DNA of 64,000 nucleotides from Promethearchaeota archaeon (GTDB lineage: Archaea; Asgardarchaeota; Lokiarchaeia; Sigyniarchaeales; SOKP01). Positions 18,049 through 26,911 of this stretch are shown in pieces (position 1 is the stretch's first letter; the number at the start of each line of letters is the position of its first letter). The DNA lies in assembly GCA_011364925.1 (NCBI GenBank), contig RDOA01000003.1, forward strand, positions 1-64,000, read 5' to 3'. Under the pieces are notes generated by a model. It was given only the letters and a program-made list of their open reading frames with translations. It made no database searches and was not told where the DNA came from. The position numbers and the translations under genes were made by a program.

Positions 18049-19338
18049 ATGTTGAGTAAAAAAATGGCAACACATAATGTAGAAAAATTTGATTCGGTAG
18101 GTATCGATCCTAACCAGAATCCTTTAGAATGTTGTGATGTTTGCAATTCTCAGGATATTGTTGAAACCCAGGAGGGTTATGTTTGCGCTAACTGTGGAAT
18201 AGTTTTGGAAATTCAAAAGTTAGAATACTATCGACCTTACGATAGGGATATCGTTCAATGCGCGGTTTTAAATAAAACACAAATGGGATATAGAAGTGAA
18301 AGATTAAATTCTAAAAATTCCCATCGATTAGAGGAATTGAGCAAGTTAGATTCCTTACGATCAAGTGAAGAAAGCGTAACCGTTCTAGCTCGCGTCGAGA
18401 TAAAACGCATTTTAACGGCGCTAGGTTTCCCTTTAACCGATGTTGACCCTCTTATGGAGAAGTTCAAATACAATCGGACTCAATTAGGGAAAGGAACTAA
18501 ATATCGCAGTCCTCAAATGTTGGTCCCATGTATCGTTTACGCGTATTATAAAGAAAACAATAAACCAATTCGAGAAAAAGACTTGTTAGAATTGACGAAT
18601 ATCTCTAAAAAAGACTTTAACGCCTTCAAGTTTTCGATTTTGCGTATCTGGCCAGAATATCAAGAACGTAACAGAAAGGAATACATCACTCAAAGAATCC
18701 TAGAAGTCACAGAGCATTTTGATCTTAATATGTCTTTTTTCTATCAATCAAAAAGGATTCTTAATAAGTTTTACGATAACATAAAAGGAACAAAAGATGA
18801 TGTAATAATTGGACTTGTTACTTCAATAACTCTCCTCTGCTCACAGCAAAAAGGAGTAAGTATTTCCGCCTTGTGTAATAGATTAGACATAAAGATGTCC
18901 ACAATTCACAGACAGGTAGAAAAACGGGTAATGCAAAGGTTTAAAATATCTGGATTTAAAAGTTTAGTAAAATCAGCTGACCTTTTAAAAAAGGTTATGA
19001 CTAAATTAGGAGTGCTCGATGCTTCACTTAATGACAATGAAGATAACTCTAAAGATATGGCGGATCACGACGATTTAATTCAAGTAACCTTAGGAAATGC
19101 GAAACCCATCTTTAATAACTTGAATACCAATGATAATTATTGTTTATTTACAAAAGGCTATAATGAAATTTTAGGAATGTCTATTATTGATAATAATAGT
19201 AATACTAACCTTAATCATATTCTTCAAACTAATGAACTTAAAAGTTCTAACAAAATTAAGAAAGTTGATAACAAGGATAAAGTAATGTTAGAATTGTGGA
19301 GATTTTCACCTCCTAAGGGCCCTCCGATAAGTTGTTAG
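18049..19338 (+). CDS. tfb: Transcription initiation factor B (TFIIB-like), divergent, with long C-terminal tail
   Basis: Bridges TBP-bound promoters and RNA polymerase. The N-terminal zinc ribbon is CDVC...CANC with the GYVCANCGIVL signature. The linker, which should hold the B-reader, is short and atypical (NKTQMGYRSERL). Two cyclin-like folds follow at about 90-290, and the second ends in SISALCNRLDIKMSTIHRQVEKR, the helix-turn-helix that contacts the BRE. Typical archaeal TFB is about 300 residues; this has an added tail of about 120 residues, Asn/Asp-rich, ending WRFSPPKGPPISC. It is therefore probably a specialised paralogue. ATG 18049 is favoured over TTG 18031 by the TATA position; 18064 (MATHN) is also possible. 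Confidence 0.85.
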   Translation: MLSKKMATHNVEKFDSVGIDPNQNPLECCDVCNSQDIVETQEGYVCANCGIVLEIQKLEYYRPYDRDIVQCAVLNKTQMGYRSERLNSKNSHRLEELSKLDSLRSSEESVTVLARVEIKRILTALGFPLTDVDPLMEKFKYNRTQLGKGTKYRSPQMLVPCIVYAYYKENNKPIREKDLLELTNISKKDFNAFKFSILRIWPEYQERNRKEYITQRILEVTEHFDLNMSFFYQSKRILNKFYDNIKGTKDDVIIGLVTSITLLCSQQKGVSISALCNRLDIKMSTIHRQVEKRVMQRFKISGFKSLVKSADLLKKVMTKLGVLDASLNDNEDNSKDMADHDDLIQVTLGNAKPIFNNLNTNDNYCLFTKGYNEILGMSIIDNNSNTNLNHILQTNELKSSNKIKKVDNKDKVMLELWRFSPPKGPPISC

Positions 19339-19464
19339 TCTTATATTCCTACTTTTTTTTCTTTTCTCTTTCTGGTATTATCTTTTTGTTGTAATTATCC
19401 CATCATGATTTTTCCTTTAAAAATTCCTGATTAATCCATATTTAAGACTTTAACAACACACTTT

Positions 19465-22410
19465 ATGAGAAGTATTATGAAAATAAAAAAAACAGTAGGA
19501 TTGATTGTAGTAATTTCTGTCGTATTTTTATCTTGTCTTGTAGTAGTTAATACTAGCAGTAATAATTCAATTGCTGAAGGTAACATTGAGAAGACTAAAA
19601 GTTTTGATTTTCCTCAAACTTCAGACGCGTCGAACTTGGATATTATCCAAGCTATATTTGATTCAAAGAATAGCGAATATTCTTCGAAAGGGTATTATCC
19701 TGAGATTTATTCAAGCTCAATTCAAGCGACATACTATGCGCTCTCAATTCTGGAGGCAATAGGGAAGATTAGCGAAATTGATCAACAAGAAGTAGTTAAT
19801 TATATCATGACTTTTTACAACTCGAGTTCCTTTCAATTTATGGACGAGAACGCGTTGAGGTATTTAGCGTCTGAAATTCCTCGTTTGTATCTTCCGTTAT
19901 CTACGTTGTTAGAAGTGAATAGTTACGCAATATTTTCGCTTAGTATGTTAAACAGCTTGGATCAAATTGATACATCAAAAATGATTGATTTCATTTGGGA
20001 CTGCTTCAATCCCGATATTCACGGTTTTATAGGGAGACCGTACGATTCTTCGTTAGACGATGGATTTAAAATTGCGACTGCAGACAACACATATTACGCG
20101 GTGTTGACGCTAAATTTACTTGGTATCGACTGGAATCAGTTTTCTCAAGAAAGAAGCGGTATAGTTTCGTTCGTCGAGAACCTACAATCCTTAAGTTCTG
20201 ATACGGGATTCTTTAACGACTACGATTTTTTGTTTGATTCTCTCATGGAACGGGAACCGACTCAGTTCGCTTCTTACTATTGTATTAAAACATTGGAAGC
20301 GCTTGGACCGGCATACGTTAATGTAATTGACATATCTAAGTTTCACGAGCATCTAACGGCTTTATATAATCCGAACGACTACTATTTTGTTTTATCATCG
20401 TCTATAGGGTATGGAAACTACTCGAATATTGTGGCGACTACTATTAACTTAGAACTTTCTGATATAACTGGGTTTACGAGTTTTGATAGAACCAAGGTGG
20501 TAAATTTCATTTTAGAAAATAGAGATTATCTAGGAGGCTGGGAAGCGTCTACAACGGTAAAGTATCACGAGTTGATAGATACTTTCCAAATCGTAAGGTC
20601 TCTTTCTCACACAGGTGTTATCTCAAGTTTAACTTACAGTGAAAAATCAGAGATTGCATCATTTGTTAAATATTTTTGTCAAGAAAGGGGTTATTCCTTG
20701 CTTTCAGAGGATTATACCTCTGTAGATTTGATTCATTCGATTGTATCATCCTACGAATATTTTGACCGTCTTGGCGAGTTAGACTTTCAAGAATTGTACG
20801 ATCTATTAGAGACGACAGTGCGAGTACCCGCAGGAAGATACTGGCTTTTTGCCTGCACGAACCTCGATTCATCAATAATAGATTTCCGAACTAAACCAAT
20901 CGACTATTATTCTATAGGTTATGATAAGTATTTAGACAAAATAAACTCAATAAGGTCCAACGAAAATATTTTCAAATTACTTGACTCTCTCCAAAAAATG
21001 TTTAAGCTAAACGATTTTGCAGCGAGTTATAATTTAAATAAAATTTTACAAGTGATAATCGATTCTCAATTTCTCGATCCTCTGTACACTCAAAATTTTG
21101 GCGCGTTTATGGTCAATAATGTTAATATGTCTTCTAAATACAAGAATGATTTAATATATTTGAAATATTCATATTACGCGGTTAAAGCAATGGAAGTTAT
21201 CGCAGATTATTTATCTTTAGGTAATATTACCGGGCAATACTTTTCTAACTTAGGCTTTGACAGGTTAGCTCTAACTACATATATCACCAGAAACATGATA
21301 GAAACGCCGACAGAACTCTACTTCGATGTTCCTTATTCTGATTCTTCCGCTTTAACTTTAGAACATCTTTATCAGTCCATTTACATTTTAAAAGCACTTA
21401 ATCAATTCAACCTAAATGTAAATAAAATTAGGACTTTTGTATACAACCACTTAAACGATTCAAACATAAAAAACGTGTATTACTGCTACAAAATATCAGA
21501 AGTCCTAGATTTACAGATTTCTTTCGACATCCAACAAACACATTCTTTAATTCAATCGATATACTCTGAAGAGTATCACGAGTTCTATTTAACCACAGAT
21601 CGAATTGAACTAGAGCAGAAAGCGTTCTTATGGGTGTGCGAAATGGCAAAAAACGACAAGGTAAGGATCAACGCCAGTTATTCTGATTCTGTTATGCTGG
21701 GGGGGAGTAATAATTTTGTAGTTTCGCTGGTTAACCTCATTCTTTCTGATTTTGGTCAATACACTACGGTTAAACTCGAGAGTGTACAACTTGGCACTTT
21801 CGTATTCGATCAAGGAATTAACAATACTCACCAAAAGGAGATTCATATTCCTGTAGATCCAAACAATTACCCAACAATTCTCGGAGAATTAACTGTTTAC
21901 GACGGGAGTCTTAAGATCGCGCAATTACCCATATCGTTCACCACCCACTTTGACTCAATATATGGAGTTTCAATTTCGAAAACACCCTCGCGAATTGAGA
22001 TTGTGGTAAACGCATCTCATCGATTCGCCTCAGGGGAACAACCTATTTTTGACGGCGAGATGCTTGCTCATGTTTACAGAGGGGGCGATTATATCGACAC
22101 AGTGTTTTTGGCTTCGGAAAACGGACTCCAGAGTACTGAATTTACTTTAATCTATCGCCCTTCTTACAGTGGAGTCTACGATTTAGACCTCTACCTAAAC
22201 GATGCTTATCACACCAGCCCACAATTCGTAGTAGACGCAACCTATACCTACACAGGAGCTGGCCCCATACCAGGAGAACAGCCAATTAACGGTTTCGAAA
22301 ACGACGCGCTTATAACTTTGCCCTTGATTATTATGTTAATCGGAGCACCGGTAGGAGTAGTATTTACCACCTCAAAATCAAAAAATCTCAAAAAATCCAA
22401 AACCAAGTGA
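19465..22410 (+). CDS. Large surface-anchored protein with alpha/alpha-toroid (terpenoid-cyclase-like) repeats
   Basis: A 981-residue protein. An N-terminal signal/TM segment (about 10-30) leads to an extracytoplasmic region of about 720 residues in which helical repeats such as SIQATYYALSILEAIGKI, SYAIFSLSMLNSLDQID, NTYYAVLTLNLLG and FASYYCIKTLEALG recur. This is the pattern of prenyltransferase/squalene-cyclase-like toroids seen in secreted proteins. Two beta-rich Ig-like domains follow (about 745-945), then a TM segment and the basic tail KSKNLKKSKTK. No catalytic DxDD is obvious, so I infer a binding or scaffold role. It lies 150 bp before a pair of transporter-like permeases and may be part of their locus. 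Confidence 0.65.
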   Translation: MRSIMKIKKTVGLIVVISVVFLSCLVVVNTSSNNSIAEGNIEKTKSFDFPQTSDASNLDIIQAIFDSKNSEYSSKGYYPEIYSSSIQATYYALSILEAIGKISEIDQQEVVNYIMTFYNSSSFQFMDENALRYLASEIPRLYLPLSTLLEVNSYAIFSLSMLNSLDQIDTSKMIDFIWDCFNPDIHGFIGRPYDSSLDDGFKIATADNTYYAVLTLNLLGIDWNQFSQERSGIVSFVENLQSLSSDTGFFNDYDFLFDSLMEREPTQFASYYCIKTLEALGPAYVNVIDISKFHEHLTALYNPNDYYFVLSSSIGYGNYSNIVATTINLELSDITGFTSFDRTKVVNFILENRDYLGGWEASTTVKYHELIDTFQIVRSLSHTGVISSLTYSEKSEIASFVKYFCQERGYSLLSEDYTSVDLIHSIVSSYEYFDRLGELDFQELYDLLETTVRVPAGRYWLFACTNLDSSIIDFRTKPIDYYSIGYDKYLDKINSIRSNENIFKLLDSLQKMFKLNDFAASYNLNKILQVIIDSQFLDPLYTQNFGAFMVNNVNMSSKYKNDLIYLKYSYYAVKAMEVIADYLSLGNITGQYFSNLGFDRLALTTYITRNMIETPTELYFDVPYSDSSALTLEHLYQSIYILKALNQFNLNVNKIRTFVYNHLNDSNIKNVYYCYKISEVLDLQISFDIQQTHSLIQSIYSEEYHEFYLTTDRIELEQKAFLWVCEMAKNDKVRINASYSDSVMLGGSNNFVVSLVNLILSDFGQYTTVKLESVQLGTFVFDQGINNTHQKEIHIPVDPNNYPTILGELTVYDGSLKIAQLPISFTTHFDSIYGVSISKTPSRIEIVVNASHRFASGEQPIFDGEMLAHVYRGGDYIDTVFLASENGLQSTEFTLIYRPSYSGVYDLDLYLNDAYHTSPQFVVDATYTYTGAGPIPGEQPINGFENDALITLPLIIMLIGAPVGVVFTTSKSKNLKKSKTK

Positions 22411-22484
22411 ATAATCAGAGCAAAATAATTCATATTTTTTTAATTTTGATTTTTTCTATTATTTCTTTTTATTCATTATTCACA

Positions 22485-22491
22485 TTTATAA
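22485..22491 (+). promoter_or_regulatory. TATA box of permease copy 1
   Basis: TTTATAA lies exactly 75 bp before the TTG start at 22560. The same box, the same 75-bp spacing and most of the leader are repeated in copy 2 (24437). Confidence 0.5.
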
Positions 22492-22559
22492 CCAATGATA
22501 TCTATTTAATCGTACTACACTATTTATTTGACAAAAATATAAAAGGAAGTGTAAAAAAG

Positions 22560-24323
22560 TTGAGTAATAGAAAGCATGTAATAAATTTCGTAATGACTTT
22601 CGTGATTGGGATCGCGTTTTTATTTCTTGGATTAACCATAACATTTTTTTATACGAGGTTAATGCCAGGCGATCCAACCGCTGCTTACTTACCCATTAAC
22701 GCTACTATTGAACAAAGAGAAGCTGTTATACGTTACTTAGGTTTGGATCAACCTTTGATAATACAATATTTCAGATTCATTGGAAATTTTTTAACTGGAA
22801 ACTGGGGGTTATCTTCTAGTATTTCAAAGGGGCAAGCTGTTGTAGCTTTAATAGGAGACCGATTTCCACGCACAAGTGAAATTCTAATTTTACCCTTGTT
22901 AATCGCTGCTATCATAGGATATTTATTTGGGAGAGTTTCAAATCGAACCAAACGCAATTGGCTAAAAATGGGGATACAAGTATTAAGCGCTGTTTGCATA
23001 GCAGTTCCAATTTTTGGATTTGGTATGTTTTTACAATACACGCTCGCTTATCAAGTTGATCTGTTTCCAGCAACAGGATATAAGAGCCCTGGTTATCCAG
23101 ATCCACCTTTCATTACGGGATTTCGGTTATTAGATTCATTAATGTCTGGACAATTATATTTAGCATTTGACACAATACTACACTATACCTTACCATGGAT
23201 TATATTAACTATGTTATTTACTGCGTTAATCACGAGAGTCCTTAGTTCAAAAATGGCAGAAGATATCTATAAAAAAAAGACTATCCTTTCAAATGCTGCC
23301 AAAACTAGTGCGATCTTTGGAGTTCTGATTATATCACTATTTCTAATCGACCTAACATTTAATTTAAGAGGCATAACTAATCTCCTTTTAACTGCAATTA
23401 GTCACTACGATTACTACGCGATCCAGGGACTTATCTTTGTTGTAATAATTCTATTTGTACTCACAATAATCGTCTCGAATTTGATTTTTAGCATTATAAC
23501 ATTAGTTAAAGATAAAAAAGGTAGATTTGTCGAAGTAGAAAAGATTGCGGAAAGAGAAGCTGAACCCACTATGGTGATAGATTTAAAGAATTATTCCAAA
23601 AAACTAGTACGATCCCCACTGACGATCATTGGAGTGGTAGCCGTCCTGATTCCTATTATTTTATCGTTGTTTGCGGAGCTAATTTCGGGATATACCTATA
23701 CCGAAGCTAGTGGCATATATCCAGGGGCATGGAATCCTCCATCTCCAGATCATCTCCTCGGAACAGGAGATTTTGGAAGGGATGTATTAGCGCGTTCGTT
23801 ATATGGTACTGGTGGCGCGTTATTATTTGGTATTGGAGCTGTTTTTGTAGGTCTGGTCGGAGGTTTGCACTTAGGGGGGTTAGCCCAATTGCATCGCGTT
23901 GTTCGCGTTATAATTATGAGTTTTACTTTAGTATTTTACATACTGCCAGGAATACTCATTATATTGCTTTTAGTCGGAATCATGGGACCCTCACCTGGAT
24001 TGCTAATGATTACAACTGGTTTACTTCTTATTCCAAGCTTTACGCGAATAGTGGCGAACGCAGAGTTCCGAGTTATTCCTATTGGAAAAAAGATCCTAGC
24101 GTATATCCCGTTATTCATGGGATTTTCGATATTATTTTATGCATCGTTAGGATTTTTAGGGTTTACCAATCCTTTTACAATTCAGCTAGGAATGGATATT
24201 AGTGAAGCACGAGCTTTCATGTACGTTGCGCCATGGGCTATCATTTGGCCAGGATTGGCGATATTCTTGATAGTGGTGAGCCTTTTTATATTACACGAAG
24301 GATTAGCGAAGCACTCCAGATAA
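22560..24323 (+). CDS. Fused DppB-DppC-like permease without EAA loops, copy 1
   Basis: An 587-residue membrane protein. The first half matches DppB/OppB permeases (FTRLMPGDP-type entry, YLGLDQPLIIQYFRFI, LTGNWGLSSS, FGFGMFLQYTLAY, DYYAIQGLIF), and the second half matches DppC/OppC (SPLTIIGVVAVLIP, DHLLGTGDFGRDVLARSLYG, IPSFTRIVANAEF, SLGFLGF). In both halves the cytoplasmic EAA loop that docks on the ATPase is shortened by about 20-27 residues and the EAA...G motif is gone. No substrate-binding protein or ATPase gene is adjacent. Start: an open frame begins at 22407, but the TTG at 22560 aligns exactly with the start of copy 2 and follows the TATA box, so 22560 is used. Confidence 0.8.
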   Translation: MSNRKHVINFVMTFVIGIAFLFLGLTITFFYTRLMPGDPTAAYLPINATIEQREAVIRYLGLDQPLIIQYFRFIGNFLTGNWGLSSSISKGQAVVALIGDRFPRTSEILILPLLIAAIIGYLFGRVSNRTKRNWLKMGIQVLSAVCIAVPIFGFGMFLQYTLAYQVDLFPATGYKSPGYPDPPFITGFRLLDSLMSGQLYLAFDTILHYTLPWIILTMLFTALITRVLSSKMAEDIYKKKTILSNAAKTSAIFGVLIISLFLIDLTFNLRGITNLLLTAISHYDYYAIQGLIFVVIILFVLTIIVSNLIFSIITLVKDKKGRFVEVEKIAEREAEPTMVIDLKNYSKKLVRSPLTIIGVVAVLIPIILSLFAELISGYTYTEASGIYPGAWNPPSPDHLLGTGDFGRDVLARSLYGTGGALLFGIGAVFVGLVGGLHLGGLAQLHRVVRVIIMSFTLVFYILPGILIILLLVGIMGPSPGLLMITTGLLLIPSFTRIVANAEFRVIPIGKKILAYIPLFMGFSILFYASLGFLGFTNPFTIQLGMDISEARAFMYVAPWAIIWPGLAIFLIVVSLFILHEGLAKHSR

Positions 24324-24436
24324 AAAATAAAAACTTTTTTCTTCTAATATTTTTCGCATATTGCTAAGTCCATTTCTCAGGATAGATCAAAATTATCTAT
24401 AGATAACCAACCAAATCGTACTTAGCATCCTTTAAC

Positions 24437-24443
24437 TTTATAA
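24437..24443 (+). promoter_or_regulatory. TATA box of permease copy 2
   Basis: TTTATAA, 75 bp before the TTG at 24512, in a leader nearly identical to that of copy 1. Confidence 0.5.
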
Positions 24444-24511
24444 CGAATGATATCTAAATAATCGTACTACATTATCTATTTGACAAAAATATAAAACAAA
24501 GTGTTTAAAAG

Positions 24512-26275
24512 TTGAGTAATAGAAAGCATGTAATAAATTTCGTAATGACTTTCGTGATTGGGGTTGCATTTTTATTTCTAGGATTAACGCTAGCATTCAT
24601 TTTTACGAGGTTGCTACCGGGTGATCCAGTCCTCGCTTACTTACCACCTAGTTATACTCCAGCACAATACGAAGCTATGAGACAATATTTAGGTTTTGAT
24701 AAACCTATCTTTATTCAATATTTAAGATATATTGGAGATATGTTTACTGGAAACTGGGGACTATCTTCTAGTATCTCAAAAGGTCAACCCGTCGGGGATT
24801 TAATAGGACCACGATTTTCACGTACAATTGAAATTCTAGCTTTACCTTTAATAATCGCAGCTAATATAGGATATTTATTTGGGAGAGTTTCAAAGCGAAC
24901 GGAACGCAATTGGTTAAAAATGGGGATACAATTATTAAGCGCTGTATGCATAGCAGTTCCAATTTTTGGATTTGGTATGTTTTTACAGTACACTCTCTCT
25001 TATCAAGTTGATCTGTTTCCAGCAATAGGATTTAAGACTCCTGGTTTTCCAGATCCAACTTTTGTTACTGGATTTCGGATATTAGACTCATTAATCACAG
25101 GAAGATTAGATTTAGCGTTGGATACTATGCTACATTATGCATTACCCATGATCATATTAACGGTGCTATTTTCTGCGTTAATAACGAGAGTAGTTAGTTC
25201 AAAAATGACAGAAGATGCCTACAAAAAAAAGACTATCCTTTCAAATAGTGCCAAAACTAGTAGGATCTTTGGAATTCTGATTATATCTTTAATTCTAATC
25301 GATGTGACGTTTAATTTAAATAGTATAGGTTATCTATTTATAAGAGCAATTAACCAATACGATATCTTCGTGACTCGGGGACTTACATTTATTGTAATAA
25401 TTCTATTTGTAATCGCAATAATCGTCTCGAATTTGACCTTTAGCATCGTAACATTAGTTAAAGACAAAAAAGGTAAATTCGTTGAAGTAGAAGAGTTTAC
25501 GGAAAGAGAACCTAACACCACTATAGTTATAGATTTGAAGAATTATTCCAAAAAACTAGTACGATCCCCCCTTACAATCATTGGAGTTGTAGTTGTCCTG
25601 ATACCTATTATCTTATCAATTTTTGCGGAGTTAATTTCGGGATATTCTTATACCGAAGCTATTGGGATATATATGGGGTCATGGGCCCCTCCATCTCCAG
25701 ATCACCTCCTCGGAACAGGAGATTTTGGAAGAGACGTACTAGCGCGCTCGTTGTATGGAGCAGGTGACGCTTTACTCTTCGGTATCGTAGCTGTTTTTAT
25801 AGGTTTGGTCGGAGGATTAACATTAGGTTTGTTAACCCGATTGCATCGCGTTGTTCGCGTTATAATAATGAGTTTTACTTTGGTATTTTATGTATTACCA
25901 GGAATACTCATTGTGTTGTTTTTAATCGGAGTTATAGGCCCTCTGCTTGAATTAATATTGATTACCACTGGTTTACTTCTTATTCCAAGCTTTACGCGAA
26001 TAGTTGCGAACACAGAATTTCGAATCGTTCCTATTGGGAAAAAAATCCTTGCGTATATCCCGTTATTCATGGGATTTTCGATATTATTTTATGAATCGTT
26101 GGGATTTTTGGGCTTTACCAGTCCTCTTACAATACAGCTAGGTGCGGACATTAGTGATGCGAGATTACATTTGTACGATGCACCTTGGGCAAGCTTTTGG
26201 CCTGGATTTATGATATTCTTTATCACAGTAAGCCTTTTTATATTACACGAAGGATTAGCGAAGCATTCCAGATAA
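24512..26275 (+). CDS. Fused DppB-DppC-like permease without EAA loops, copy 2
   Basis: Same length (587 residues) and architecture as the gene at 22560, with high protein and DNA similarity throughout, including the promoter and leader: a tandem duplication. It has the DppB half (TRLLPGDPVLAYLPP, FTGNWGLSSS), linker KDKKGKFVEVEEFTEREPN, and DppC half (HLLGTGDFGRDVLARSLYG, LGLLTRLHRVVRVI, ESLGFLGF). It shares the loss of both EAA loops. Differences are concentrated in the outer loops near residues 45-60 and the central hydrophobic region, which could mean different partners or substrates. Confidence 0.8.
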   Translation: MSNRKHVINFVMTFVIGVAFLFLGLTLAFIFTRLLPGDPVLAYLPPSYTPAQYEAMRQYLGFDKPIFIQYLRYIGDMFTGNWGLSSSISKGQPVGDLIGPRFSRTIEILALPLIIAANIGYLFGRVSKRTERNWLKMGIQLLSAVCIAVPIFGFGMFLQYTLSYQVDLFPAIGFKTPGFPDPTFVTGFRILDSLITGRLDLALDTMLHYALPMIILTVLFSALITRVVSSKMTEDAYKKKTILSNSAKTSRIFGILIISLILIDVTFNLNSIGYLFIRAINQYDIFVTRGLTFIVIILFVIAIIVSNLTFSIVTLVKDKKGKFVEVEEFTEREPNTTIVIDLKNYSKKLVRSPLTIIGVVVVLIPIILSIFAELISGYSYTEAIGIYMGSWAPPSPDHLLGTGDFGRDVLARSLYGAGDALLFGIVAVFIGLVGGLTLGLLTRLHRVVRVIIMSFTLVFYVLPGILIVLFLIGVIGPLLELILITTGLLLIPSFTRIVANTEFRIVPIGKKILAYIPLFMGFSILFYESLGFLGFTSPLTIQLGADISDARLHLYDAPWASFWPGFMIFFITVSLFILHEGLAKHSR

Positions 26276-26322
26276 TTAATAAAAATTTTTTCTTTTTATT
26301 TTTATAATAAATTAATTAAGTA

Positions 26323-26898
26323 ATGGTTTATCCCGCTAAATTTAAGCAGTTATATCAATTAATATCTGCTTTAGATAAGTTTCAAACAAGGGAAAAGAAC
26401 ACGATTAGACTTAGTAAATTAGCCACATTTCTCCAAATATCCGAAGAAGATCTAAATGAGATTCTTGAACTCGTGTTTCGATTTCAGCACTTATTTAATT
26501 CTGTATTTAAAGAATACTATCTTTTTAAAAAGTGGAAAAACAACAAAACTTGTCTGGTCTTAAAATTGAAATCGGAAGTAAAAAACCTTAATAATACCGA
26601 ACCCAAAGAGATTGAAATCAATCAAGATCAAGTCAAGGTGTTAAATGACATCGTGTATTATTTTCAGCATATTAGCATTGGAAAAGGGTTCGATATCAAG
26701 CAACCTACAACCGAATTCTCTAAAAAAGTAAAAGAACTTAAAAGAGCTCACCCGCAATTCTTTGAGTATAGAGGAAACGGATTGGTTTATCCTTCTAAAC
26801 TCGCGATTGAAGCGGGAAAACTAATATCGTTTCACAATAAGAGTAAAAAACTGATTACTAAATTGGAAGTAGAAAAATATCTCATTCAACTTGTATGA
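26323..26898 (+). CDS. Unknown protein with possible N-terminal winged helix, upstream of the Hef-like helicase
   Basis: A 191-residue soluble, Lys-rich protein. Residues about 1-70 (KNTIRLSKLATFLQISEEDLNEILELV) look like a helix-turn-helix or winged helix; the remainder is helical. Its end overlaps the region before the helicase start, so the two are one transcript, and a role in DNA transactions with the helicase is inferred. Confidence 0.6.
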   Translation: MVYPAKFKQLYQLISALDKFQTREKNTIRLSKLATFLQISEEDLNEILELVFRFQHLFNSVFKEYYLFKKWKNNKTCLVLKLKSEVKNLNNTEPKEIEINQDQVKVLNDIVYYFQHISIGKGFDIKQPTTEFSKKVKELKRAHPQFFEYRGNGLVYPSKLAIEAGKLISFHNKSKKLITKLEVEKYLIQLV

Positions 26899-26911
26899 TG
26901 GAGTTAAAGCG

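Noticed and set aside
22407-22559. 51-codon N-terminal extension of permease copy 1
   Set aside because: The second copy starts exactly at the TTG corresponding to 22560, and the TATA box lies inside the extension.
23729-24202. 157-codon plus-strand frame inside permease copy 1
   Set aside because: Out of frame within a strongly conserved coding sequence; no equivalent in copy 2.
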